The notes beneath the pieces are model-generated. The model was not told where the DNA came from. It saw only the letters and a program-made list of their open reading frames with translations, and did no database searches. From JBEHYA01 sp048498415 (lineage in GTDB: Bacteria > Pseudomonadota > Alphaproteobacteria > UBA9219 > RGZA01), in NCBI GenBank assembly GCA_048498415.1, contig JBEHYA010000002.1, forward strand, positions 1-58,103: a stretch of 58,103 nucleotides of DNA. The letters are read 5' to 3'. The position numbers were made by a program, and so were the translations under genes. Below, in pieces: positions 36,611-45,333 of this stretch. Numbering within the stretch: position 1 is the first letter of the stretch; each line of letters starts with the position of its first letter.

Positions 36611-37777
36611 ATGCTCAACGAACAAGATTTTATTCTGCATATCCGGCGCCTCCACCGCCTCAATGAGCCGCGCCTGATCATCAATATTCTGCGTGGCCTC
36701 ACCGATTACAGCGCCAGCGAGCAGGAGCCGGATAAAGTCGAGATTGCCCTCAAGCCCATGGCCGATGAAGTGCAGGGCGGCATGTATGTCATGAACAATG
36801 GCGACGTCTTTCTGAGCCTGCCGCTGGGCAGTGATTCGCAGCACCGTGCGCTGCACGACCATTTGCAGAATGTTGTTTTCGGCGCGCAGAACGAGATGAC
36901 GGCGCGGGGCGTGGTGCTTTATAAACTACCCGCCGATTACATGCCCGTGCGCGAACGCGCCAATGATTATATCGAGCTTGCCACCACCTCCGACGTCATG
37001 GGGCCCATCCGCCAGGCGGAAATGGCGCTGCAGGCCGAAGAAGTGCGCGGGCCCTTGACCGCATACAGCCTGAGCCAGGTCGAAAAACTCCTCGATAATA
37101 TCGATATCAAGCGCTATGTGCGCACGCAGCCCGTCTATAAACAGGGCGAAGACGGCGTGTGGAACAAGCATGTCATCGATTTTTTCCTCAGTGTCGGCGA
37201 TTTAAAGCGGGAACGTTTTCCGCGCCTGAATTTAGGCACGCCCGAACGCCTGTTTCTGGAGCTGTGCTGCACGCTGGATCGCCGGTTGCTGCTGGAACTC
37301 TGCGCCCAGCCGGATTTGTGGCGGGATAAAAAGATCAATCTCAACCTGTCGGCGGAAACCGTGCTTTCCTATGCCTTCGCCCAGTTCTGCCATGTGGTCA
37401 CCGGCGAGCGGCGCCACAATGTGAGCTTTGAATTCCACCGCTCCGATTTATTTCTGAATTTCACCACCACCAAGAATGCGATCGCAGTTCTGAAGGAAGA
37501 GGGCTTTGGCGTGGGTATCGATGGCATTACGCCGGCCACGCTGCCCTATATCAATTTCAACCTGCTGGACGTTGCCTATTACAAGATCAACGTCACGCGC
37601 GAAAAATGGCCGGAATTGATAGAAACCAGCGCGCGCACTGCGCTGGAAGCGCTGCCGCGTGACAAGGTGGTGTTCAGTCATTGCGACCATGAGGAAGCGC
37701 TGAAATTCGGCCAGCGCATGGGCATCAAGTTCTATCAGGGCTGGCTGATTGATGATTCAGTCAACGCGCTCGGCTGA
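36611..37777 (+). CDS. Degenerate EAL-domain protein
   Basis: The C-terminal ~180 residues follow the EAL fold: NLNLSAETVLSYAFAQF, VSFEFHRSDLFLNF, LKEEGFGVGIDGITPATLPY, FNLLDVAYYKINV and a closing GIKFYQGWLID (usually the QGYxxxxP end). Catalytic elements of c-di-GMP phosphodiesterases are missing: the DDFG metal site reads GIDGIT and EGVE is replaced by HCDHEEA. So it is unlikely to hydrolyse c-di-GMP and may act as a binding or protein-interaction module. The N-terminal ~200 residues are unrecognised and lack a GGDEF or PAS signature. No membrane span. Length 388 residues. Confidence 0.7.
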   Translation: MLNEQDFILHIRRLHRLNEPRLIINILRGLTDYSASEQEPDKVEIALKPMADEVQGGMYVMNNGDVFLSLPLGSDSQHRALHDHLQNVVFGAQNEMTARGVVLYKLPADYMPVRERANDYIELATTSDVMGPIRQAEMALQAEEVRGPLTAYSLSQVEKLLDNIDIKRYVRTQPVYKQGEDGVWNKHVIDFFLSVGDLKRERFPRLNLGTPERLFLELCCTLDRRLLLELCAQPDLWRDKKINLNLSAETVLSYAFAQFCHVVTGERRHNVSFEFHRSDLFLNFTTTKNAIAVLKEEGFGVGIDGITPATLPYINFNLLDVAYYKINVTREKWPELIETSARTALEALPRDKVVFSHCDHEEALKFGQRMGIKFYQGWLIDDSVNALG

Positions 37778-37861
37778 TATTCACATATAAAAATGGTTTC
37801 CATCGCGCGTCATCTGGTCTACTGATGACAGCGGTATGTTTTTTTCTGTTTGATTCCCATA

Positions 37862-38701
37862 ATGCTTGATCAATTCATTGTCTCCGTTTCCGCCATGCTG
37901 CCGGATTTGCTGCTGCTGGCGGGCGCCGGGTTGATTGCCGGCTTTGTCGCCGGCCTGTTTGGCGTTGGCGGCGGCACCGTGACCGTGCCGGTGCTGTTCC
38001 ACTGGTTCCTTTTAATGGGCGCATCGGAAAATTCCGCCATGCACGTGGCGGTGGGCACGTCGCTGGCCACGATTATCGCCACCTCCTTATCCTCCATGCG
38101 CGCGCATAATAAAAAAGGCGCGGTGGATATGGAAATCATTCGCAACTGGGGGCCGTTTGTCGCCGGGGGCGCGTGTCTGGGCGTTTTTCTCGCGAGCCTG
38201 TTTTCCGGCGATACCATGCGCGGCATCTTCGGCGGGTTTTTGCTGTGCATCGCGTTTTACATGCTTACCACGCGCGAAGGGAAGGTGGCTTTCACGGAAC
38301 TGCCGCGCCTTGCCATTCAGCGCACAATCGCCGGCGTCATTGGCGCCATTTCATCGCTGGTGGGTGTGGGCGGCGGCGCGATGAGCGTGCCGGCGCTCTC
38401 GCTCTATGGCGTGCCGCTGCCAAAAGCGGTGGGCACATCCTCGGCGTTCGGCATGATGATCGCGGTGCCGGGGGTGATCGGTTTTATTTTAAGCGGCTGG
38501 GGTAAATTCGGTTTGCCCGCCATGTCGCTGGGCTATGTGAACCTGCTGGGCCTTGCGGTGCTGCTGCCCACCACCGCACTCATGGCGCCCATCGGCGCGC
38601 AGGCGGCGCATAAACTGAGCCGACCGAAGCTGCGGCTGGTTTTTTCGCTTTTTCTTACGTTTGTCGCAGTGAAAATGCTGTGGAATCTGCTAATGCGTTG
38701 A
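37862..38701 (+). CDS. TauE/SafE-family membrane transporter
   Basis: Probable anion (sulfite/sulfonate-type) exporter of the inner membrane; substrate cannot be read from sequence. The 279-residue protein has about eight hydrophobic spans arranged as two repeats, each with a glycine-rich signature: AGFVAGLFGVGGGTVTVPVL near residue 30 and SSLVGVGGGAMSVPALSLYG in the second half, with AVGTSLATII and AVGTSSAFGM. The ATG at 37862 is chosen over a TTG four codons upstream. Flanked by the EAL-like gene and the PPC-like gene, all on the plus strand but with 80-100 base gaps. Confidence 0.92.
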   Translation: MLDQFIVSVSAMLPDLLLLAGAGLIAGFVAGLFGVGGGTVTVPVLFHWFLLMGASENSAMHVAVGTSLATIIATSLSSMRAHNKKGAVDMEIIRNWGPFVAGGACLGVFLASLFSGDTMRGIFGGFLLCIAFYMLTTREGKVAFTELPRLAIQRTIAGVIGAISSLVGVGGGAMSVPALSLYGVPLPKAVGTSSAFGMMIAVPGVIGFILSGWGKFGLPAMSLGYVNLLGLAVLLPTTALMAPIGAQAAHKLSRPKLRLVFSLFLTFVAVKMLWNLLMR

Positions 38702-38797
38702 TTTCATTAGCTAGGCACGTTTTGCCCTTAAAGGCTTGTTAAACCTTGGAAATCAGAATTGAGCCTTAGGTTTGGCCCTTTTTGAATCGCGTGCGCC

Positions 38798-39535
38798 ATG
38801 ACGGATACCACTCTTACATATAACCCGGCTTCAGCGACGGCGTATATTCTGCGCCTGCAAAAAGTTTTAGCCGACTATCAGGCCGCGAAAGATAAAACAC
38901 AAAACGCGGTCGAGCCGGACCCTTATGATAAAGAGCCCCCGCACAATGTGCCGTCGCTGAGCCAAAGCACGAGCGATGTGAACGGCGACAGCATTCAGAA
39001 CGCGCGGCCCGTGGGCGAACTCACCGGCGGCAAGACGCGCCTTAACGTCCTCAGCGCGCTGACCAAAAACGATCCCGTCGATTACTACAGTTTCAAATTC
39101 ACCAAATCGGGCCACATCAATTTCTCGATCACGCAATCCGCCGATTCCGATGGCAAGGTTGCCGTGCAGATTTTGGGCAAAGGCGGCAAGATCATTGCCG
39201 ACAGCCAGGCCACATCGGGCGCGCTGTATGATAATTACCAGGCCATCACCACCGGCACGTTCAATCTGGATGCCGGCACCTATTACGTGAAATTATCCCG
39301 TGAAGCCGGTACGCTGAACACCACCAAGCCGAATTACGCCTTCCAGCTGAATGCCGGCCGGTATTATGAAAAAGATTACCAGACCATCGAATCCCCGGTG
39401 GCGCAGGTCAGCGGGTATTATACCTCCAGCAGTACGCTGGCGGCCGCAGGCGTGAGCACCGTTTTATCGTCCATTTTCACGAACAGCGCGTCGGGTACGC
39501 AGTACGGCGGCACCCTGTTGGATGCGCTGCTGTAA
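38798..39535 (+). CDS. Protein with a PPC-like domain, no signal peptide seen
   Basis: The 245-residue protein has a middle segment resembling the bacterial pre-peptidase C-terminal beta-sandwich: NDPVDYYSFKFTKSGHINFS, VAVQILGKGGKIIADSQ, FNLDAGTYYVKLSREAG. Such domains usually occur in exported proteins. No Sec signal is visible: the N-terminus (MTDTTLTYNPASATAYILRL) is helical and polar, while the C-terminus is Ser/Thr/Gly-rich and ends GTLLDALL. It could use another export route or be cytosolic. Function not recognised. The DjlA-like gene follows by 17 bases. Confidence 0.6.
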   Translation: MTDTTLTYNPASATAYILRLQKVLADYQAAKDKTQNAVEPDPYDKEPPHNVPSLSQSTSDVNGDSIQNARPVGELTGGKTRLNVLSALTKNDPVDYYSFKFTKSGHINFSITQSADSDGKVAVQILGKGGKIIADSQATSGALYDNYQAITTGTFNLDAGTYYVKLSREAGTLNTTKPNYAFQLNAGRYYEKDYQTIESPVAQVSGYYTSSSTLAAAGVSTVLSSIFTNSASGTQYGGTLLDALL

Positions 39536-39552
39536 TTCGCTAGACTAATTCC

Positions 39553-40353
39553 ATGCAGTTTTCGGCGATTGTCGGCAAGCTCGCACCGCATGCGGGCAAG
39601 GTGGTGGGTGCGTCGATTGGCCTAGCGGCGGGCGGCTTCTGGGGCCTGCTGGCGGGCGCCGGCGCCGGTTTCGCCTATGACCAGTGGCGCGATTTTATAA
39701 TTGATCTGCGCAATCCCTTTGCCCATACGCCGCAATATACGCAGCAGCCCGGCCTTGATATCACCACCACGCTGGCGTTTGGCACCATTGCCAGCGCGCG
39801 CGTGTATGATTTACCCGGCCTTCGTCACGAAGCGCAGTCGCTTGCCGCCTTGAAAACCCATTTCAATGCCGACAGCCACACGCTGCGTTATATCGGCAAG
39901 ATCCTGCGCGCGCCGCCGGCGCTCCATGATGCGCATGTGCCGCTGCAGCAGCTGCGCCAGCTATGCAGCAAGAACCCTGTGCGGGTACAAAGCGTCATTG
40001 GCTGCCTGCTGGATTTAGCGCAGGATAATACCCGCATGATCGACCGCGTGAGCTTTGAAGCCATTCACAATGCCGCAAAGACGCTGGGCATGGATACGGC
40101 CGGCTGGAACGCGCTGACAGCGGCCCAGCGCGTGGAAACCATGCAGGATAGCCCCTATGGCATCCTGGGCGTAACGCCGGATGCGCCGCTGCCGGAAATC
40201 ACCCGCGTCTATCGCAATTTAATTCGCGAAGCGCACCCTGACCGCTGGGGCAATGTGGCGAATAGCTATACCCAAGCCCGCCTGCAGCAGCGCGCCGCGC
40301 GCCTGAATGCGGCGTATGAACAGATCACGGCGAAAGCGGGCAGCCATGCTTGA
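39553..40353 (+). CDS. DjlA-like J-domain membrane protein
   Basis: Three parts are visible in 266 residues. A Gly/Ala-rich N-terminal span (about 17-42, VVGASIGLAAGGFWGLLAGA) resembles the dimerising transmembrane segment of DjlA. A helical middle region resembles TerB. A C-terminal J domain follows (about 199-260, SPYGILGVTPDAPLPEITRV, HPD at 228-230 in REAHPDRWG). It probably stimulates DnaK at the inner membrane. The gene overlaps the following amidase gene by eight bases, suggesting coupled expression. Confidence 0.85.
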   Translation: MQFSAIVGKLAPHAGKVVGASIGLAAGGFWGLLAGAGAGFAYDQWRDFIIDLRNPFAHTPQYTQQPGLDITTTLAFGTIASARVYDLPGLRHEAQSLAALKTHFNADSHTLRYIGKILRAPPALHDAHVPLQQLRQLCSKNPVRVQSVIGCLLDLAQDNTRMIDRVSFEAIHNAAKTLGMDTAGWNALTAAQRVETMQDSPYGILGVTPDAPLPEITRVYRNLIREAHPDRWGNVANSYTQARLQQRAARLNAAYEQITAKAGSHA

Positions 40354-41023
40354 TCTGATTGCCACGCCGTCTCCCAATTTCGAAGGCCGCCCGCATGGCG
40401 CGGCGGTTAAATATGTGGTGCTGCATTACACCGGCATGCAAAGCGGCGCGGCGGCTCTTCAGCGCTTATGCGAACCGGCATCGAAAGTCAGCGCCCATTA
40501 TGTGGTGGAAGAAGATGGCCGCATGTTCAAGCTGGTGGAAGAAACCAAACGCGCATGGCATGCCGGCAAAGGCTTCTGGCGCGGCAGCAGGGATGTGAAT
40601 TCGGTTTCCATCGGCATCGAAATCGTGAACCCCGGCCATGAATTCGGCTACCGCGCGTTTCCCAAAGCGCAGATGGAAGCGGTAAAAGCCTTGTGTGCCG
40701 ATATTAAAGAACGCCATAAGCTGCCGCCTTCGGCTTTTATCGGCCATTCCGATATTGCGCCCGCGCGCAAGGAAGATCCGGGTGAATTGTTTGACTGGGC
40801 GATGCTGGCCACTGCCGGCATCGGCCTTTTGCCGGCGCCGATAGCGGGCGGGATGATGAATGAAGCCGAAGCGCGGGCGGCATTGAACAAAATTGGTTAC
40901 GACCCGGAAGCGGAATTCGGCCTCGTATTAAAAGCCTTTCAGCGCCATTTTGCGCCCAAGCATATGACGGGTGCGATGAATAGTGAGACGGCGGCAATGC
41001 TGCGCGCGGTCAGCGCTTCTTGA
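40346..41023 (+). CDS. N-acetylmuramoyl-L-alanine amidase (AmpD/Amidase_2 type)
   Basis: Zinc amidase that cleaves muropeptides between MurNAc and L-Ala. In 225 residues it shows KYVVLHYTGMQSGAAAL (first zinc His), SAHYVVEEDGRMFKLVEE, AWHAGKGFWRG, NSVSIGIEIVNPG and FIGHSDIAPARKEDPG (second His and Asp). The C-terminal ~60 residues resemble a peptidoglycan-binding helical domain (EAEARAALNKIGYDPE, FQRHFAPKHMTG). No signal peptide, so it may be a cytosolic recycling amidase like AmpD. The ATG at 40346 lies inside the end of the DjlA-like gene; the 3' end overlaps rppH by 14 bases (convergent). Confidence 0.93.
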   Translation: MLDLIATPSPNFEGRPHGAAVKYVVLHYTGMQSGAAALQRLCEPASKVSAHYVVEEDGRMFKLVEETKRAWHAGKGFWRGSRDVNSVSIGIEIVNPGHEFGYRAFPKAQMEAVKALCADIKERHKLPPSAFIGHSDIAPARKEDPGELFDWAMLATAGIGLLPAPIAGGMMNEAEARAALNKIGYDPEAEFGLVLKAFQRHFAPKHMTGAMNSETAAMLRAVSAS

Positions 41024-41519
41024 TAGCTGCAATCACCGGCGCAAATTCTTCGGCGATCTGGCGGTAGACGTCGCGCTTGAACGGGATAATCAGTTCCACC
41101 GCTTCGTTCACATCGGCCCAGCGCCAGCGGGCGAATTCCGGGCCTTCGTGGTCGTTGTGTTTCACAAGATCAATATCCGCATCATCCGTGCCCTGAAATT
41201 CAAAGCCGAACCACCATTGTTCCTGCCCGCGGTATTTGCCGGCAAAATGTGCGTGGCGGCGGTCGAGATAATCGGGGAATTCGTAGCGCAGCAGGCCCTT
41301 GCTGCGCGCGGCAAGCCGCGCTTTGGTCACGCCAATCTCTTCCTTTAATTCGCGCCACGCGGCGGTTTCCGGCTCTTCGCCTTTCTGGATGCCGCCCTGG
41401 GGCATCTGCCAGGCACCGGGCGTATCCCGGCGTTCACCGATAAAAACCAGGCCGTCGCGGTTGATCAGCATCAAACCCGCGCATTTGCGGTAGGGCAGTT
41501 CTGGCAAAGCGCCGCTCAT
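41010..41519 (-). CDS. rppH: RNA pyrophosphohydrolase RppH (Nudix)
   Basis: Removes pyrophosphate from 5'-triphosphate RNA, triggering decay; related alphaproteobacterial enzymes were first named IalA. The 169-residue protein has YRKCAGLMLINRDGLVFIGE, WQMPQGGIQKGEE and the complete Nudix box G-x5-E-x7-REL-x-EE-x-G (GGIQKGEEPETAAWRELKEE then IGV). The C-terminal region includes FARWRWADVNEAVELIIPFK. It overlaps the upstream deacetylase gene by four bases, the usual order here. Confidence 0.96.
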   Translation of the reverse strand: MSGALPELPYRKCAGLMLINRDGLVFIGERRDTPGAWQMPQGGIQKGEEPETAAWRELKEEIGVTKARLAARSKGLLRYEFPDYLDRRHAHFAGKYRGQEQWWFGFEFQGTDDADIDLVKHNDHEGPEFARWRWADVNEAVELIIPFKRDVYRQIAEEFAPVIAAIKKR

Positions 41520-42655
41520 TCGGCCATCGCCGTGATGGGCGTAAGGACCATGCGGTTCTTGTCGATCCCGTTGGTCCAGTTGATGAGTTCGCGGATGATG
41601 AGGGGGGTGGGATACACAACAACGGTCGCTTTCTTATCCTGCGGTGCGTTGGCGGTGATTTTGGTGAGCATCGCCCGCACATCCGACTGGCCCATATCGG
41701 CGGTGAGCGCATAACTCGCTTCTGCGCCCGGCATGGCCAGCTGGCGGGTGAGGGTGAAGGCGTTGCTGAGGGGCGTGAGCCGCGCATCGAGGAAGAACAG
41801 CCCGCGCGAGGCAATTTCCTTCAAAATATATTTGATCTGGTCGGGCGAGGAGGTGAGGCGCGAGCCGGTAAAAGTGGTCACACCCACATAGCCATGGCCT
41901 TTCGCCATCGCGATCTTCAGGCGTTCCATGTTTTCTTTTTGCGAATTTTTCAGCAAAAGCGTGCCGGGGCCGGGGTCGCTGGCGGGGTAATCCAACGGTT
42001 CCATGGGAAGCGACAGCAGGGTTTCATGGCCATGAGTGCGGGCGCGGTCCATCCATGCGCCGGCGGCGGGGCTATCGGTGGTGAACGCCAGCGTCACAGC
42101 GCCCGGCAGTTCCGTGATCGCGGCATCGCTGATGATGCGCGACATGCCAAGGCCGGCCACCACAATCGATACGCGCGGGCGCGGATCGTTTTTATCGAAG
42201 GGCCGGGAATACAAATACCACGGCGTGCGGCCATCGGGCGCAATGCGGGGAATGCCGCCCTGGCCAAACGGTTCTTCGAGGGCCGGGATCGGCGCGGGGC
42301 TCAGGCTTTCATTGCCCAGCCGGTCGTTGGTGGCGATGGCCTGTTTCTCGCGCTCCGAATAAATGCGGGGCACCCAGGGCTCGGATGTTTTTTCAGTTTT
42401 TGTTTTGCCGGTAGCAGTAAGCGAAATGCGCGTATCGGCGCCGCTTTTCAGGGCCGCCGGCTTGAGGAACAGGGGCGGCAGAAACACGGCGCTCGCCAGC
42501 AGCACGGCAAAGGTGCAGGTGAAGATGAAGCCGAAGAGCCGAAGATCCAGCGGCGCTTTTTCCGAAACCTCGTTCCAGCGCGCAACCACCAGGCTTTTCA
42601 GGCGGGGCAGCGGGGATTCCGGCTTCGGTTGTTCAGCGGCGGCTTCTTCGGCCAT
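41516..42655 (-). CDS. Divergent polysaccharide deacetylase family protein
   Basis: Envelope protein of the divergent polysaccharide deacetylase family (YibQ-like), of uncertain substrate. After a charged cytosolic start there is one membrane span at about 43-65 (LFGFIFTCTFAVLLASAVFL). The periplasmic domain follows: RVSIVVAGLGMSRIISDAAI, LPGAVTLAFTTDSPAAGAWM, HETLLSLPMEPLDYPASDPG and YVGVTTFTGSRLTSSPDQ. Length 379 residues. It lies ten bases after ctpA and overlaps rppH; envC-ctpA-deacetylase is a recurring alphaproteobacterial grouping, implying a joint role in septal or envelope remodelling. Confidence 0.9.
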   Translation of the reverse strand: MAEEAAAEQPKPESPLPRLKSLVVARWNEVSEKAPLDLRLFGFIFTCTFAVLLASAVFLPPLFLKPAALKSGADTRISLTATGKTKTEKTSEPWVPRIYSEREKQAIATNDRLGNESLSPAPIPALEEPFGQGGIPRIAPDGRTPWYLYSRPFDKNDPRPRVSIVVAGLGMSRIISDAAITELPGAVTLAFTTDSPAAGAWMDRARTHGHETLLSLPMEPLDYPASDPGPGTLLLKNSQKENMERLKIAMAKGHGYVGVTTFTGSRLTSSPDQIKYILKEIASRGLFFLDARLTPLSNAFTLTRQLAMPGAEASYALTADMGQSDVRAMLTKITANAPQDKKATVVVYPTPLIIRELINWTNGIDKNRMVLTPITAMAE

Positions 42656-42664
42656 CAGGTCTCC

Positions 42665-44173
42665 TTACTTCTTGTCTTTATCGGCGGGTTTGGCATCCGC
42701 CTTGGGCTCGGGCGCCGGCACAACCGGCTGCCCGCGCTTTTCATACAGCGAAATGCCGTGCAGTAAATCAAGCGCGCGCGCCAGCTGGTAATCGAACGGC
42801 TTCTTCTTGGCATCGCGCACATCGATGGCCGGCACGTCGGCGAGATCGTCGCCTTCATCGTCGCTCGCATCATCCGGCTTGCCATCCTTGTTCTTGTCTT
42901 TCTTGTCCTTATCCAGATCGGGCACCGGCTGCAGCTTGGGCTTGTCGGCCGCGGCTTTCTCCGCGTCCTTTTTTTCCTGCTCGTTGACCAGCGCGCCGCG
43001 CAGATCGGATTCATGCAGCGTCTTGATCTTCTTCAGCTCTTCCACCTTGGCGGGCTGGACTTCGATATCCGGCTGAATGCCTTCCGCCTGAATGGAACGG
43101 CCGCTTGGCGTGTAATAACGCGCCGTCGTTAAACGCATGGCCCCGCCGTTTTGGAGGGGAATAATGGTCTGCACCGAACCCTTACCAAAAGAACGCGTGC
43201 CCACCACAATGGCACGGTGATGATCCTGCAGCGCGCCGGAAACAATTTCAGAGGCCGAAGCGGAACCGCCATTGACCATCACAACCAGCGGCTTGCCGTT
43301 GGTATGATCGCCGCCGCGGGATAAAAACACTTGATTATCTTCGCTATGCCGGCCACGCGTGGAGACCACGGGAATGGCCGACGGCAGGAAGGTGCTGCTG
43401 ACCGAAATGGCCTGGTCGAGCAGACCGCCGGGGTTATTGCGAAGATCAATCACATAGCCCACCAGCTTGCCGCCGGTCTTTTTATCGATTTCTTCCAGCG
43501 CGTTATCGAGGCCGGTCTGGGTCTGTTCGTTGAAGGTGGTGATGCGGATGTAGCCGATATCATTATCCTTTACTTCAAACTTCACCGATTTGATCTTGAT
43601 GATGGCGCGCACCAGCGTGACATCGAAGGGTTTGCCGGCCAAACCGCCGCGACGGATGGTCAGGCGAATTTTGGTATTCGGGGCGCCCCGCATTTTATCC
43701 ACGGCTTCCGAGAGCGTGAGTTCGGTGACCGGGTGGTCTTCAATATGCGTGATCAGATCGCCGGGCTGCAGGCCGGCTTTGGCGGCGGGCGTATCATCGA
43801 TGGGCGAGACGACCTTGACGATGCCTTCTTCCATGGTGACTTCAATGCCGAGACCCCCGAATTCGCCGCGCGTCTGGGTCTGCATTTCGCCGAAGCTTTT
43901 CTTATTCATATAACCCGAATGCGGGTCGAGCGAGGCGAGCATGCCGTTCAGCGAGGATTCAATCAGCTTTTCGTCGCTGATCGGGTCGACGTAATCAGCG
44001 CGCACGCGCTCCATCACATCGCTGAACAGGCTTAAATATTTAAAGGTGTCGTGGGCGTCGGGGGATTCCTCTTCCTCTTTCTTCTGGGCTTCTTCCGCGT
44101 GGAGGATTACCGGCGCGGTAAACGAAAAAGCGAGCAGGAATAACAGGGCGAAGCGGGGGAGGGTCAGCGACAT
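42665..44173 (-). CDS. ctpA: C-terminal processing protease CtpA (S41)
   Basis: Periplasmic serine protease. The 502-residue protein has a signal peptide (MSLTLPRFALLFLLAFSFTA, cleaved near LHA), an N-terminal helical region, and a PDZ domain (FGGLGIEVTMEEGIVKVVSP, AGLQPGDLITHIEDHPV). The S41 core includes YVIDLRNNPGGLLDQAI, NGGSASASEIVSGALQDHH (catalytic Ser) and GTRSFGKGSVQTIIPL (catalytic Lys). Residues ~418-448 form a very acidic/lysine-rich insert containing DKNKDGKPDD, which resembles a calcium-binding loop; a further lysine-rich tail ends the protein. Located between the EnvC-like gene and the deacetylase gene. Confidence 0.96.
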   Translation of the reverse strand: MSLTLPRFALLFLLAFSFTAPVILHAEEAQKKEEEESPDAHDTFKYLSLFSDVMERVRADYVDPISDEKLIESSLNGMLASLDPHSGYMNKKSFGEMQTQTRGEFGGLGIEVTMEEGIVKVVSPIDDTPAAKAGLQPGDLITHIEDHPVTELTLSEAVDKMRGAPNTKIRLTIRRGGLAGKPFDVTLVRAIIKIKSVKFEVKDNDIGYIRITTFNEQTQTGLDNALEEIDKKTGGKLVGYVIDLRNNPGGLLDQAISVSSTFLPSAIPVVSTRGRHSEDNQVFLSRGGDHTNGKPLVVMVNGGSASASEIVSGALQDHHRAIVVGTRSFGKGSVQTIIPLQNGGAMRLTTARYYTPSGRSIQAEGIQPDIEVQPAKVEELKKIKTLHESDLRGALVNEQEKKDAEKAAADKPKLQPVPDLDKDKKDKNKDGKPDDASDDEGDDLADVPAIDVRDAKKKPFDYQLARALDLLHGISLYEKRGQPVVPAPEPKADAKPADKDKK

Positions 44174-44202
44174 GAAGTTTCCGGTCTAAGACTTTGAAAA
44201 AA

Positions 44203-45333
44203 CTATTTCTGGGCGAGGCTGGTCTTGCGCATGTACCGCATCGGATCGACCGGGCTGCCATGGTAGCGCAGCTCGTAATAAAGCTGGGCACTGGCGCCTT
44301 CCGAAGGCGCGCGGCCCAAAGGCTCGCCCGCATTCACCGTCTGTCCGACCGCGACATCCACTTGTCCAAACCCGGCCAGGAACGAATGATAATCGTCGCC
44401 ATGCCTTAGAATCAAGATATTCCCGTAGCCCTTGAACGGCCCCGCGAATACCACGGCACCATCGGCGGGCGCTACGATCATATCCCCGCTTTTAACGCGC
44501 CATGTCACGCCGCGGCTGGCGGAACCCACTTCATCCGCATCGGCAAAAGCATAGATGACTCGGCCCTTGGCGGGCGCCACAATCGCCACTTTTCCGATAT
44601 CGCCTGATTGTTTTGATTTGTTTTTGAGTTTGAGGTTGGAGCTTGCAACCTTATCCATGAGGTCCTGCAGGTTCTTGGCCTGGGCGCTGAGCTCCTTGAT
44701 TTGCGCCGTCACTTCCGCACGCTGGCTTTCGGTGGCTTTGAGCCACGCCTGCCGCTGCCCCAGCAAACCATTCAGCTTGGCCTGCTTTTCGCCGAAGTTC
44801 TTCCGCGCGGCAAGAATGGCCTGCTGCTTATCCAGAATGGCGGCGCGGGTATCGTTCAGCTTGGCCAGATCCGCGCTCAGCTTCTGCGCTTTCTCGGCGA
44901 AGAAGGGCAGGGTGCGGCGAAGAAGAAGCGCCGAGCGCAAATCATCCACCGGCGCATCGGGGCGCAGCAGCAAAACTTCCGGCGGCGTGCGGGAGATGCG
45001 AAGAAGCGCCGTTAGTACATCGCTCATATGGCTTTTCTGTTCGGCCAGGGACTTCTGCTGTTCGGCTTCCTGCCGTTGCAGCACATCCAGCCGGTCCTGC
45101 AGGCCCTGCAGCTTGTCTTCGCTTTCCTTCTGATCGCGCGCGGCACGGACAAGGTTTTTGCGAAGGCTGTTTAAATCTTCCTCGGTTTTATCGACCTGCT
45201 TTTGCAGATCGGCGTCCTGCCGGCGTTTTTCTGATAAGTTCTGCTGCACCTGCCGCAAATCACCGCCCACGGTTGCGGCCAGCAGCGGCTGGCCGAACAT
45301 CAGGGTGAGGATGAGAGCAATGATAATGCGCAT
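44203..45333 (-). CDS. EnvC-like murein hydrolase activator (degenerate LytM)
   Basis: Periplasmic coiled-coil protein with a C-terminal LytM/M23 domain. A signal peptide (MRIIIALILTLMFGQPLLAA) precedes ~220 residues of coiled coil (QQNLSEKRRQDADLQKQVDK and others). The LytM-like domain reads GRVIYAFADADEVGSASRG, PADGAVVFAGPFKGYGNILI and LRHGDDYHSFLAGFGQVDVA. The zinc-binding HxxxD and HxH motifs of active M23 peptidases are absent, as in E. coli EnvC, so it likely activates an amidase rather than cutting peptidoglycan. It overlaps the gpmI stop by one base (TGATG). Confidence 0.92.
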   Translation of the reverse strand: MRIIIALILTLMFGQPLLAATVGGDLRQVQQNLSEKRRQDADLQKQVDKTEEDLNSLRKNLVRAARDQKESEDKLQGLQDRLDVLQRQEAEQQKSLAEQKSHMSDVLTALLRISRTPPEVLLLRPDAPVDDLRSALLLRRTLPFFAEKAQKLSADLAKLNDTRAAILDKQQAILAARKNFGEKQAKLNGLLGQRQAWLKATESQRAEVTAQIKELSAQAKNLQDLMDKVASSNLKLKNKSKQSGDIGKVAIVAPAKGRVIYAFADADEVGSASRGVTWRVKSGDMIVAPADGAVVFAGPFKGYGNILILRHGDDYHSFLAGFGQVDVAVGQTVNAGEPLGRAPSEGASAQLYYELRYHGSPVDPMRYMRKTSLAQK

